From contig WHUX01000259.1 of assembly GCA_015179025.1 (NCBI GenBank), forward strand, positions 1 to 64,000: 64,000 bases of DNA, in the 5' to 3' direction. Numbering within the stretch: position 1 is the stretch's first letter; each line of letters begins with the position of its first letter. The position numbers and the translations under genes are program-made. The notes under the pieces were generated by a model that saw only the letters and a program-made list of their open reading frames with translations, was not told where the DNA came from and made no database searches. The stretch comes from Terfezia claveryi. Its lineage: Eukaryota; Ascomycota; Pezizomycetes; Pezizales; Pezizaceae. Positions 40,750 to 52,995 of this stretch are shown here, one piece after another.

Positions 40750-43700
40750 AGTTAGATCTACTGCTCCATCTCCATCTTGCTAAGTGCAGCAGGTATAGAG
40801 GAAAATCCAAGTTCTTTCAGAGCTCTTTGAAACCATAGTTGCTGTTTAGCCGCTAAGGATAGCGAAACGTATTCAGCTTCAACTGTTGAAGTAGAGATAC
40901 AAGTTTGCTTCTGTGAGTGCCAGCTGATGGTATTGTTAGCTAGTTGAAAGATATTACCTGAAATTGATTTTCTGTCATCTTTATCATTTGCCCAATCTGC
41001 ATCTGCAAAGCCAGCTAAAGAGATTTCAGGTTTTCTTGTATAAGTAAGTACCTTATCTCTTGTGCCTTTAATATAACGTAAAATACATTTTGCAGCTCCC
41101 ATATGAATGGTAGTAGGCTTTGAGGTATATTGGGATAATTTAGAGATAGAAAAGCCAAATCTGGACATGTTCCAATCACAAGATACATCAAAGATCCAAT
41201 AATCTGTTGATATAGGGTCATATCTGCAATGTTATCACCATCTTGGAATTTTCTTAATATTGTATTAGAATCCAAAGGTAAAGTAATGGGATTGCAAGAT
41301 ATCATGCCAAATCGAGCCAGTATTTTATCAATGTATGCTCATTGTGAAAATGTAACCATGTCAGAATGGTATTCAATTTGGATTCCTAATAGCCAATATA
41401 GGTTTCCAAGCTCTGTAAGTTGAAATTCAGATTTCAATGCCTTTTTGAGAGCAATTCGAGCAGGGGAAGCTGGACCAAAAAGGTCATGTCATCAACATAG
41501 ATAGCAATAAAGATTTGATCTTTTAAGTTAATGAGAACACAAGGATCGAAAGATGAAAGTGTAAAGCCTAATGGAAGTAGATATGAGATAAGACGTTCAT
41601 ACCAAGCCTTAGAAGACTGTTTAAGGCCATATATTGAGCGGTTAAGGTGTGCACAATGTCCATCTTGCTCATATCCTTGAGGTAATTTCATATAGATTTC
41701 TTCTTTCAAATATCCATAAAGAAATGCAGCTTTGATATCGAGTTGATCCATAATCCAATTGTAGTGTAAAGAGAGTGCAATTAGAAGTCGTAAAGAATCA
41801 TATCGAACAACTGGAGAGAATACTTCATCGAAATCGGTACCTGGTTGTTGGGAGTAGCCTTGTCGACTAGACGTGCTTTATATCATATAGGATTGCCTGT
41901 AGCATCTCGTTTGATTTGTATATCCATTTGCAACCCACAATATTTCGATTTTGAGGTGTTGGAGTAACTGTCCAAACATTTTGGTCTTTCATATTTTGAA
42001 GTTCTTCTTGCATAGCTTGAAACCAACGTGGTGATTCTAACAAGTAGTAGCTTGTTTGTAGGTACATGGTTGTATTCTTCTGTTGTTAATAAAGCAGAAG
42101 CTAATATACCTTCATCACTTGTATCAGGAAGTTGGACAATTTCCCAGAATGATATGGTTGATGTTGTCTTATAGGTGCTTGAGGTCTAACTGGTTCAGGA
42201 ACAACTTCTGGTTCAATTTCTTCATATTCTTGAGCGTTTGCAGGAGGAGGTGGTAGGTTTATTTGAAATTCTGAATCTTTCTTTGTTGGAGTAGATTTTG
42301 TAGTCGAAGTGCAATCTCTAACTCAAGGCTAATAGGAGGTTGTTGTCTTGGAGTAGTAGCTTGTTCAACTGCTGTAGAAGTCTTTGGGATATAGTATATA
42401 TATACTTGTTGGCAGTTTGAACTTTGAGTATTGAGGGTGTATTGGTATAACCAATAAATATTGCTAATTGAGCTCGTGGATGAAGTTTGATCCTGCAGGA
42501 TGCTTTTCTTTAGGTATATGAACATAACAAGATAACCAAATGGATGAAGATGCGAAATTTCTGGTTTGGTATGATATAAGGCTTCAAATGGAGTAATTCC
42601 ATTAAGAAATGAGTGAGGAAGTCGATTTCGAAGGTATACTGCTGTTGCACAAGCTTCAGCCCATAGTCGTTTATCGATGTTAAGTAACATAGCTCGCATC
42701 ATGGTCTGAATGGTTCGATTATAACGTTCTGGTATACCATTTGATTCATGGCTATAAGGGGGAATTGGTTCATGTTGAATTCCTTTTTGATTCCAGAAGG
42801 TTTTAGTTTTATGATTGATATATTCTCCTCCATTGTCTGTCTTGAAACATAGGATTGTAGTAGAGAATTGACGTTCAATCATATTGGTATAGTTCTCAAT
42901 AGCTAAGGATGCTTCATCTTTAGTTTTTAAGAAGTAAACCCAAACCATTCATGTAAAATCATCAATAAAGGTGATATAGTAGCGTGTGTTGCCATAAGAA
43001 GGAAGTGGAGCAATACCACTTAAGTCACTGTGGATAATTTCGAAGGGTCGTGATGAATGAAGACCATGAGTTGTTGGTACTTTGTGAGTTGATTTCGCTT
43101 CAATGTAGGTTGTGCAACTGAATTGTGTTGGAATAGATGGTATAATATATCCATCATGATAAACAGTAGATCAATTTTTGATGGATGTCCTAAAGCATTA
43201 TGCCACTGTTCAAAGGTATTTTCATAAGATATAAACGCTTTTTCTTGTGTATCTGGTGCTTCAATAATATAAGGAAGGCTATTATAGAACTCTGTAACAA
43301 GAACTAGACTTTATTCTTTGTATACAAGTATCCACAATTTCCTTTTGCTTCCATATAAAGCCATTAGAACGAACTGAATTCCATGAAAACAAGTTATGAC
43401 AAAGAGTAGGGACATATAATACATTCCTTAACACAATTGGATTAACTGAGCCATCAGGAAGCAAACAATTCAAACGAACTGTGCCAATCCCTTCTGCCTG
43501 TAGAATGCCATTGCCTCCTACATTTATAGTTCCATTATGCGTGGAGATTGTATCGAATTGTCCTATATCATATGACATATGAGAACTTGCATAGGAATCA
43601 AATTTCCAGGCTGGGGGAGAGGAAGAACTAACACTTGTATATGCTTGTTCCACAGTTATATGTGAGCTTCTTGTGTTGGCTGTTGTTTCTTAGCCTCTTG

Positions 43701-44640
43701 ATCCCTTTTCAAACGTCTACATTCGTTCCAATTATGGCCTTCGAATGGAGTTTTATTATGTTTCTTGCAATAAGTACACCACTTTGATTTGATATTTTCA
43801 GTGGACCCTTTTGCATTAGATATACTAGCATTCCTTTTGCGTTTTTTGGACGCTGGAGCTTTAGTATTAATTAGAGCAGAGTCTACTGAGGTTGCCAATT
43901 GATGATTGGTAGCCAGACTATGAAGTTTAGACTTCAATTCTGCATATGTGAGATTGTCTTTAGTTGATAGATTATCAACTGGATTGGGGTAATGCTTAAT
44001 AAGAGCCCCTAGCAAAAAATCTCTTTTTGCTTCATAAATCCTAAGAATGTGCGTAGTGCTTGTCTGTAGCTATTGGCAGGACCGGACGCACTTTGTTGGT
44101 ATAGTCGTTCCTATTCGTTTTCATAAATATCGATAAATTCATAATGGGTTTGGTAGGATTGAAGTTGGTAGAAATCGAAGTGAAGTTATTCCACTGTTGA
44201 ATATAACTGAAGGCATTATCAACGTGGTAGATGTTCTTCAGATAGGTCCAAATAGTATGAGGGGTTTCGAATTTGGAGACCTTTTTGAGGATAGGTTTGC
44301 TCAAAACTTGCATCAAAATTAAGAGAGCAGATTGAGACAAAGTGGTATATGCATCTTTTTCTTTTGCAGATGCATTTTCTGAGGGTGTAACGCCATCAAT
44401 AAAATAGAGGTAGTTCCCATTCCACGAAAGACTATTTTCATCATGTCTGCCCAGTCTTCATAGTTGGTTTGACCAACTAATGGATCAATATTATCGATTT
44501 TGACAGAGGCTTGATGAAAGTCTTTAGGGATTTTAAAGACTTGGACTTGTTGTGAGGTTCTCGAAGGTTTAAGGGATCTGGTGACAATGATTGAGCCATT
44601 GTAGATCGTTCGATGGTTGTGGTTGAGGTAGAGCAGACCG
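40750..44640 (-). pseudogene. gag-pol of the copia element, broken
   Basis: From high to low coordinates. Gag (44600-43650) includes a zinc knuckle CTYCKKHNKTPFEGHNWNEC. Protease near 43600 reads WKFDSYASSHMS, where a Gly expected after Asp-Ser is Tyr. A GAG-pre-integrase segment follows. Integrase core (42948-42500): CFKTDNGGEY, then SHESNGIPERYNRTI. Reverse transcriptase (42050-41440) has QLDIKAAFLYGYL and catalytic YVDD at 41499-41488. RNase H (41170-40760) has FADADWAND and TVEAEYVSLS. Frameshifts or stops interrupt it near 44340, 44015, 43655, 43280, 42260, 41870, 41430 and 41170. All enzymes are recognisable, so decay is moderate. Confidence 0.9.
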
Positions 44641-44651
44641 GGCTCATAACC
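44637..44651 (-). promoter_or_regulatory. Primer-binding site matching the initiator-tRNA(Met) anticodon region
   Basis: Directly after the 5' LTR on the minus strand comes GGTTATGAGCCCGGT, the complement of the initiator tRNA-Met anticodon stem-loop (GGGCTCATAACC contains CAT). This is the half-tRNA priming known from Drosophila copia and some fungal copia elements, rather than pairing to a tRNA 3' end. Confidence 0.65.
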
Positions 44652-45271
44652 TGTTGAGATACAGGTATATGAGATATACACTATATCTAACAGGCAGTGG
44701 TAATTAACCAAGTATCCAATAAAGGAGAAACTTGGGAACAGATCTAATAGGCTGGTAGAGGACGTTCTGGAGAACGTAGAGGACGTTGTGGATACTGTAG
44801 AGGATGCTGTAAGCGTGCACTAGAAACGTAGAATATATAGGAGAATATATGAGTGAATGAGATTGATGTGAACTAATGTAACTGATAATCTCTGAAGGAA
44901 GGGAATTCCCCTCCTATATATACACGATTCCAGCAAGCTTAGCATAAGCCAGAGCATGCTAAATGCGTTCAACATGATTACAACATACTCAACATATTTG
45001 AGTTTATAACAATAAAGTTTAACAGAAGTATAACTCAGAATATGGTTTAACATGTGTTGTAAGCATGTAAATAGAGCTAAAACAGAGTTATTAGAGCGTG
45101 AATAACATAACTAATAATAGAGTTATGCATGTGAAAAGCATATGGAAATACTTAATCTATGTAAGTATGAAGCACATGATTTGACATGTGGTGGAATGTA
45201 ATTAGGAATGAATAATGCATGTGTATGTGATTTGTGGTGTAAGAGAGAGCGTTTGAACGCGTTTTTTAATA
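44652..45271 (-). repeat. 5' LTR of the copia element
   Basis: 620 bp, near-identical to 39805-40428, starting TGTTGAGATACAGG on the plus strand. Confidence 0.9.
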
Positions 45272-45673
45272 ATGCAGAGGCAGTGATATATATAAGAGAG
45301 AGCAGCTATGCTGTAGAGCTGTTCATAAGACAAGGGGTGCACAAGGGAGGTGCACAAGTGCTAGGAGAGGCAAGGTCTTGTATTAGGTATATAACACATG
45401 GATAGGAATCAAATGATAGTATAAGGGACAGGGTCTATATATACATAATTCTGTTAGAGTAATGGGGAAAATAAGCTTCCCAAAATCTCTATTTCGAAGC
45501 CAAGCAAGGTAATGATAACAATAACCTATCATCCGCATCATTGGTAATACTGAAGGCAACAATAATAATAACTTATCACCTGTGATCACAGGTGATGACA
45601 AAGACAACAATGGCAATAACTCATTACCTGTGACACAGTAATAGCAAGGACAACTGAGTATATGGTTGTGATA
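45272..45673 (-). repeat. LTR remnant of the decayed chromovirus
   Basis: Begins TATCACAACC (TGTCACAACC with G to A) after the polypurine tract. Retains AAGCTTCCC, TATATATA, the GATTCCTATCCATGTG block and GGCAAGGTC. About 110 bp are missing at its far end. Contains the palindrome at 45575-45596. Confidence 0.75.
45575..45596. promoter_or_regulatory. Perfect palindrome in LTR remnant
   Basis: ATCACCTGTGATCACAGGTGAT, 11-bp arms. Compared with 16070-16090 the centre has changed on both arms so that pairing is kept. Confidence 0.6.
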
Positions 45674-48107
45674 CTATCCCCCTTTAGGCTAGAGCTCCAG
45701 TGGCTAGGAGGTCTAGTATGACAACTGGTAAAATCAATACAGAAAACAACAACAAGGGTAAAAATAAAAACTCTAACTCCAAACAACAACAAGATATAAA
45801 AGGTCTGATATCATTTAACTGGGCAAGGCTTCTTTTGGTATCATTGGTGGAATAGAGTAACCAAGTCCTGTACATTTTCTAAGTCTTCTGCACATTGCCA
45901 AGTAGTCTCCTCGTCCCCTAACTACTTGATCTTATACTAAATCTAGCTATACCTCTTTTTAGAATCTAGTACCTCCTTGACCTCTCACTCCTCTTCCCTG
46001 GCAATTACTATAGAGGAGGTGGGGGATGCCTTTACTCTGGGAGAGGATGGTTCACAGCTGGTTCAATTTTCGAGATGTAAACTATAGGTAGTGCTTGATA
46101 TCCTTTAGGAACCTCAATCGATAGGCATGAGTACCTACAGTGGCCACCACCTCGAATGGACCCAGGAACTTGTGGTCGAGCTTATGAGATGGCTGTTCCA
46201 TCTGGAAGTGCCTGCTGGAGAACTATACCTTATCTCCTAGGTAATACTTGGAGGCTGGCAACCATGATCTATTGCATATTCGGCTTGCTTGGCTTGCGTA
46301 TATTCCAGCTCAGCTCTCAGGATAGAGTGGAGCTCAGCAATTCCAGCTGCAAGCTCTTTGGCCAGGGGGTGGATTCTCTATAGAGGTGCCAGAGCATCCA
46401 CGAATTGGGGTGCTAACTATAATTGGCTAGAAATGGAGAGGTTTTCAAGGACTCCCAGAACTGGTTGTTGGCAGTGAATTTACAGGTCGCCAGCAACAAA
46501 ACCCAGTTGTCCTGCTAGTAATTAATGAAAGCCCTCAAATATTACTCCATAATGGCATTCATCTTCTCCGATTGGCTGTCTGTCTGGGGATGGTAAGCTG
46601 TTGACAGATGAACTTTGATCCCTAGAAGTTCGCAGAAGGCTTGCCATAATTCTAAGATAAACTAGGGGCCACGGTTGGACACAATCAATTCAGGAAGGCC
46701 ATGGTACTGGAATACATTATTGAGGTAGAGGTTGGCTAACTCCACAGTGGAGCAGGTATCCCAGCAAGGTATAATATGCCTCATCTTCGTCAATCGGTCT
46801 ACTACCATCAAGATAGTATTGAACCCTATGTCTTCTGGCAATTCTGTCACAAAGTTCATAGTCAGGTGTAGCTAGGGTTGATTCGGGATGTCCAGAGGTT
46901 TTAGAGTCCCATATGGGGCATGGTGGACAGGCTTAGCACATGGGCAAACATGGCAGTTTCATACGTATCATTCTACATCCTTCTTTGGTTGATTCATATA
47001 TATTCCCTAGCCAGCAGCTCCAATATTTTTGCCACTCCTGGGTGCCTACTACTGGGGCATCATAGTGTTCCTTAATCAATCATAGGCGCAGCTCTCCTTC
47101 TAGCACATAGAGCCATTTGAGGTGATAAAGAAGACTCTTTTGGATAATACATTCGACTAGAGAGATCTTAGGGTGGCAGCACTGGCCGGAATCCACTACG
47201 GTAATGATTTCTCTGGCCAGAGGGTCTCCTTTATATGCCTGTTTTTACTAGTTGTCAGAGGTCAGTCTTTACATTAGCCTTAGCATCGGCCTCTGCACTA
47301 GCCTTAGCCTCAGCTTCAGCCAGAATATTAGTCTCTAGATTGAGGTTTTTGGGCTTTAATATTACTTGATTTTAGTATTTTAGTCTTTCATCTCCCCTTT
47401 AGGGAGATCTCCTGATCTCCTGGTTAGTGTATTTGGCTTACTACCTACCTTTCCAGGCCAATACTTGATCTTGAAGTTGAATTGAGATAAGAACTCCGAC
47501 CACCTAGCCTGCCGTCGGTTCAGCAGCTTAGTGGTAGTAAAGTACTTAAGATTCTTATAATTGGATAGCACCTCGATAATCCCCTTAGCTGACTCTAGAT
47601 GAAGCCTCCATTCCTCAAAGCTTGGACAATGGCCATTAATTTCTTATTATAGATCTCGTAATTACACCCTACTGGTGAGTCCTTTTTAGAGAAATAAGCT
47701 ACTGGGTGGAGGACTCTATTAACATACTAGGACAGGATTCCAGTGGAGACATAGTTAGAGATATCTGTTTCTATGATACACTTGCTATCAAGATCAAAGT
47801 GAGCTAGTATAGGTGCTGAGTAGAAGGCTTCCTTAAGTTTTTGGAAGGTGGATTGGGCTTCTAGACTCTAGTGGAATTGCTGGTCCTTTTTGGTTAGGTC
47901 TGTGAGGGGCCATAATCTTGGAATACCCTAAAATAAACCATTGATAAAAGTTGGCGAATCCAAGGAAGGCCTGAACATCCTTGAGATTTACTGGGATTTC
48001 CTATTCCTGAATGGCAGTGACCTTGGTGGGGTCTATTCTAATACCTTTCATAGTAATAATCAACTCTAGATACTTAACCTCCTGCATAAATATCAGCAAA
48101 AATCGTG

Positions 48108-48340
48108 TTTGCGTCCTGTGCATCCGGACGTACAAGACGCACAGGACGCACAGGACGAAAACTCAAGTACAGGACGCCAAAGCTCGTGCTTGTGCGTTAG
48201 GACGCACTAGCAGTTTGCACGCGTACTTGGGACGCAACATACTCTGCTCCCACTCCTGGGACGCAACACACGAGCGCGGCAGGTGCTCTCCCTCCTGGGA
48301 AGCAAGACATGTGTACTTCTGCTCCTGGGACGCAAAGCTA
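48108..48340. repeat. Left subterminal repeat array
   Basis: At least ten GGACGCA / GCGTCC words, including two adjacent GACGCACAG units at 48135-48155. The right array at 56340-56556 has the same words (GACGCACAGGACGCACAGGAC at 56482-56502). Confidence 0.75.
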
Positions 48341-48789
48341 ATTTGAACTTGATCCCAATGCATTTGGTGGGTGAACCCACGTCCCTGACGTCTTTGTAAG
48401 TTGCGCCTGCATCCCTGATGTAAATCCGAATTAAGAACCGTTCCAGACGCTATTGCAAGCACAACCTGCTTCCCCAACGCCATTGGTTTATTGCTTACTC
48501 TTCCCTAACACTTACACAAATTCCTGCATCCTCAACTCTGAGGTGGTCAAAGCTCACGTTGCCAACATAGGGTTCCCGACCTTGTTCATCGGGGATGCAT
48601 TAGGATCAAGTGGGTGAATTCAGGACGGGCATTAGGCATGGTACCTAGTTCTAGTTTGATATTATATACATTTGACTTCTACCTAGCTAATCCCTACCCC
48701 TCCCAAAAAAAAAACCCCGGAAAAAAAGAAAATTAATGCAAAGTCAGAAAACAAAACGCCAATAAATCCGTCCCATGTAATCCCCAAGC

Positions 48790-49978
48790 TTATTCGTCTA
48801 TGTCAAGATCATTCTCAGTCTGCTCATCATCAGAGGTTTGGTGTTCATCGTCTTGCACATCAAAGATAGAGTTAGCCTTGAATAGGTAATGAGTATAGAG
48901 AGACGTAAAACTTACCAAGGGAGTGGTCTTCATCCTCTTCAGCGTGAGCCAGGCGCCGCATGCCGTCGGGAATGCGTTGCCATGCAAGCTGAGTTGATTG
49001 TTTGGCCTGGAGAAGTTTTGGGTGAGTTCAGCTTCAAAGGCCGAGGTATCACCAATATTGAGGGGTTAGTCTGATTCCAGACATCCCTTGAGTTATGCAG
49101 CTGCCAATCGTGCACCTATATCTGCCTTTATGGCAGCCAAGAGCAGCGTACGTACTTTCCTGGGGTGTGCATTCCAGGTGGCTAGAAAGCGTTTGTATGT
49201 TGCTATACACGTCAAAACGTGACCTCGTTACGTCGGATTAGAAGTACTTACAAATGGATGTATTGTATTTGAAATCCCCAGTTTTGGGTGTTCCATATAC
49301 ACCCCTGTGGTCCATGACTTTAGGCAATGACGCATCGCAGAGGTGACAAGGCAAATGAACACTTTGTTGATAGAATTAAAGGAGGTTTCATCGAAATTCC
49401 CGTGCATCTTGACTGAGGCAAAATACTTGCAGAAAATGACGTCCGTTATTTCGCTCGCTCGGAAATGCCTTTGGTGGGTCTGTATGAGTTAGACATGTCA
49501 GACTTCCAACGCTGTGAGGAACCTTTACCTCTCGGCCATCGCCGCAGCAAATGAACCGATCCTCTAGTAACAGGTATTTCACTTGCTCAGCAATCTCATG
49601 TTGTAGCAGCTTGGACAACCCAAAGACCTCGACAATGTTGTGTTTACATTTGTAAACAAGATGGGAGCGAGTTCGTGAATGTATGCTGCGGAGCTGTGCG
49701 AGTTTAGATTAACATCCGACGTCACAGATAGGGAATATTACATACATGCGTATTTGCGATTTTGACATGTTCCAGTTCTTAGCCAGTGTCCTCTGTGCCT
49801 TAATCTAGTTTACAGACAACAGTTGCTGGATCTCCTCTGCATTCAGCATAGGATTTGTGAACAAAGTGTAGTAATGCACATGCGAGGCTGCTCGAGTCGT
49901 GAGTTCCTTGTATTGCTCTGGTATAGTGAAGAATGAGCGTAATCTCGGCCCGACGTGAGATGGCTTCTTGGCCATACG
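48790..49978 (-). pseudogene. Remnant of a DUF6532-like transposon-associated gene
   Basis: From ATG at about 49978 on the minus strand, AKKPSHVGPRLRSFF and ASHVHYYTLFTNPMLNAEEI can be read. Then come LLQHEIAEQVKYLLLEDRFIC, DPPKAFPSERNNGRHFLQVFC, FNSINKVFICLVTSAMRHCL and, after stops, a C-terminal acidic tail (DVQDDEHQTSDDEQTEND). The pattern of an AT-rich helical protein with an F-x-I-x-K-x(5)-LV-x(3)-RHCLK block recalls the DUF6532 domain found with KDZ/Plavaka-type elements. Stops and frame changes make it non-coding. A GTATGG at about 49980 could be part of an upstream splice. Confidence in the family name is moderate to low. Confidence 0.4.
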
Positions 49979-52719
49979 GTCAGGCCATCCTCCTGATGTG
50001 TATTATGGTCTTCTGAGTCCAAGCTGAACCTATTACTTGGCGCATTACTCATACCAGATGCAGTGTGAGTATGCAGCCGCTCTCTGCCAGCAGAGAGCGG
50101 CGGTGGGGAGGACTATGTACATCATGGTCAGCCAGACTGATCCTGATTTAGTTGTGGGTGGTACTCACTGCACTCTGGAACTCGGTATGAGGGCACACCA
50201 TAGTCAATGTGAACTTTTCTTGTAGGGCATGTAGTATCCAACGTGGCATGTAGTTTGGAGAGTTGTATGTGAGGAGGCTGCAGTACAGTCTCCTCAACTT
50301 CCTCCCCTTGGTCCCCCTCAGTAACAGTTTGTCATCCTTTAACCCCTTGAGAACTTAGGCATCGTAACATTATGCAAGGTAGATGTGGGGAACAGGGATA
50401 GGCCTATAATTAATGATTAACTTCCTTAATTTCATGCTTAATAGTACCTGCTGCACTTCGGATTTGTGGATGTAAGGGATAAGGATGTTAACAGGAGGCC
50501 ATAAAGAGTGCACATGGGGGATGAGGAAGTTTACAAGAGGTGATAAAGAGTGGACATGAGGAGTCGGGAATTTGGGCTAACCCAGCATACTAGAGATCAA
50601 TGGGTGATATGCTACATCGAGTGTCTTCTATCTGCCTTTAATGCCAATCCTATCTAGATAACCAGTATTTTAAAAAAAACTATCTAGATAAACAAACACC
50701 TAACTAAACTAGACTAACACCTGACTAACCTTAAAAGTACTTGACAAACCTTGACTAATTATAAAAAAACCCGACTAACTATAAACGAACTCAACTAACA
50801 ATAAAAAAAACCAACTAAAAACAAAACAACTAACCCTGAAATAAAACCCCTAAAATACAACCCGAATAATATGTAACATCCAAAGTCATATAATAATCCT
50901 TACTGCCTCCGTTTCCCTCTACTGCCTCCGTTGCCTTAGTTACTACTAACCACTTACAGCAGACAGCTGATTTGCGTTCGGAGGGTTTGGGGAGGTGGGG
51001 ATGGTGAGGTTGGGGAGTGTAGGTCGGGGTGGAGCTTAGGGATTTATCGTCTCCCAATAGTATTGGGCTGCATTCAACCCATGAACTTTGCTCACCATCC
51101 GTCGAACACTCAAAAGTTGGTTCAATTGAGTAGCCTGATGCCCTATAGCTACCACATAATGTACCTTAACGAGTTGAGGACCAGAGGTAATATTTGGCCA
51201 TTTGAGGCATCAAATGTAGTAGGAACCCTCATCATCAGAATCGATGATGCCTGCATTTGGGAAGAGGCGCTTGTGCTCCTTCTTAATATTGTTCAGGGTT
51301 TCCTGCTGGCGGGCCACTCTTCCACAGAGTTTATACTTGCATTGTTCGAAAGTATTGTCTTTTGTAGTAGGTATCTGATGCTGATGGACCCCAGCAACAT
51401 TGTGTACATTCATATCAGAATCTTTGGCAAAATCTTCATATTCGTTCTAGGGGATAAACTTCTCAAGTTCGAAGTAAGGATCGGCTCGGGGGGGGGTATG
51501 GGCTCTTGGGGGTATAGAATGGAGTAACACCATTAGGTGTACTAGGTTACTTTTAGATATTTGAAAAAATGCCTTCACCTCTACATTAGAACAGAGACTG
51601 GTATAGTTGGCAGGAAAGCTGAGGTTAGAAGGGTTCGGGTCCTTAAGTGCATCCAATATTTCTCAAACCTTTCAATCAGCAGGAATATGAGCTTTGACTA
51701 TATCCCAAATCCCATCTAGAGTTATTGTCTGAATAACCTCTAATCTCCTCCTATCCATTCATCATAGATCCACCTGTTGATATCCCTATGCTCTCCTATT
51801 TCAGGATCATATACCCAGTATACCACTGCTGTCCCTGCAGCTTCGCCGGCGTCGGAGATGTCATCTTCTTCGTCGTGTTCTGTGATCATGTGCCCTCTTT
51901 CGAGTACGCTTGATAGCCAGGTTTTTTGATATCTCAGAACGTTTCTTCAGGCAATCTTGTAGTAGTGCCTCCAGTGCCTTTTTGTGGGACTCGGACCCAC
52001 GGCCAGTCGATTCCTCATGGAACTCCTAAATCCACTTAGGCTGCGAGCAGCAATGATAAGAGCATCTTTCTCATTTTGGCTTGCTGAGGCCCAACTTCGG
52101 ATTGAATGTTGGGCACAATAGTCCTTGACAGCATTGCGCCATGATATGTAGTCGGCATCTCGAGTGTCCCACCCAAGTCGGTCTTCGAGTTCTGAATTAG
52201 GTTCTTCGGAGTAACCATTTTGGTTGAATATGGGTCATGTTAGTCTAGTCTGGTTAGTCGGGTTGTCCTCCTCGTGCGTCGGGTGTGAGTTTGGGTAAAT
52301 AGAGGATTACCTTATACGGAAATGTGCCTAAATAAGATCTTGTGTTGCTCAATGCAAAGGTGGCTGTTGTTTAAGTGGATACAGTACGTAGATTAGGAAT
52401 GATGATTCACTATGACTCGACGGGTACATCGGGTCTTTTATATACTACATGGCAAAGGCCTTCGTTTGAGCTTTGAAATCATGACCGTTTGAGGTCAAAC
52501 TTCAAAACAGATAGAAAGTAATGCATGTGCTGGGTCATGTCTGAACCCGATGGCACTAGCCCACTCCAGGACAAGCTTGGTCTACAAGCATACTAGGGTA
52601 GTATATACAACACGGCAATATGCACGGGAACAACCTCAAGTTTGCTTCGAATATTAATAAATTCCGAGATTACTACACTAATGTTGTACATATAGCTTTA
52701 TTGTTACTTATTTTGCATA
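49979..52719. other. Interior of the element, broken minus-strand frames
   Basis: Minus-strand fragments at 52218-52036, 51656-51447 and 51413-51210 look like pieces of one decayed protein (SCQVEVKAFF-like and acidic tails) but no domain is recognised. 50640-50870 is an ACTAAC/CTAACT-rich low-complexity tract. Nothing else was found. Confidence 0.35.
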
Positions 52720-52720
52720 A

Positions 52721-52805
52721 TGAGTTATGGTGTAGTGGTTAGGGATCGAGTTGACATTGAGCTTATCTAGGTGACTAGCAAGACACGGGTTCGATTCTTC
52801 TTCAG
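52721..52805 (+). ncRNA. tRNA-like sequence with A and B boxes, degenerate
   Basis: TGGTGTAGTGGTTAGGGATC (D-arm/A-box type) and GGGTTCGATTC (52788-52798, B box) are about 60 nt apart, followed by TTTTTT (52806-52811) like a pol III terminator. The T stem and acceptor stem do not pair well, and no anticodon arm is clear. Either a dead tRNA or the head of a tRNA-derived SINE. Confidence 0.4.
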
Positions 52806-52995
52806 TTTTTTACTTTTTAATTTTTATTGGTTCGCCAAGGAACTCATAATTAGACAGTCGTCCGACTGCACCAGGGAAACCCCCGACGAGCTTAGCAGAA
52901 CACTTAAACAACATCACTTCGCAAAATCACTTCAAACTTCGCTTTTTACCCACTCACCAATTGCGAAACTACCCCACAGATACCCAACTTCCAAA

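Larger units (their letters stand above)
39805..45271 (-). mobile_element. Ty1/copia retrotransposon with two LTRs
   Basis: About 5.5 kb, coding on the minus strand, with LTRs at 39805-40428 and 44652-45271 that differ at only a few positions. Domain order is gag, protease, integrase, RT, RNase H, the Ty1/copia order. The coding region is broken. No matching 5-bp duplication flanks the LTRs (ATTAC on the left, ATGCA on the right). The left flank is a decayed host-like gene and the right flank a chromovirus LTR, so the borders were probably joined by recombination or deletion. Confidence 0.93.
45272..48086 (-). mobile_element. Decayed, 5'-truncated chromovirus (same family as 5160-11377)
   Basis: On the minus strand from 48086 down it aligns to about 8370-10860 of the intact element, then to its LTR. 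Readable pieces are the end of RT, RNase H ([18 protein letters not shown], 47380-47571), the Ala/Glu/Asp repeat (about 47300), integrase ([17 protein letters not shown], 46662-46859), the linker, polypurine tract (45686-45674) and LTR remnant. Most differences from the intact copy are C to T or G to A, often at CpG. It is cut at 48086 by the next element and at 45272 by the copia LTR. Confidence 0.85.

Noticed and set aside
48108..48340. CRISPR-like array
   Set aside because: Repeat words are 7-10 bp with irregular spacing and both orientations, in a eukaryotic transposon end; no direct repeat-spacer structure.
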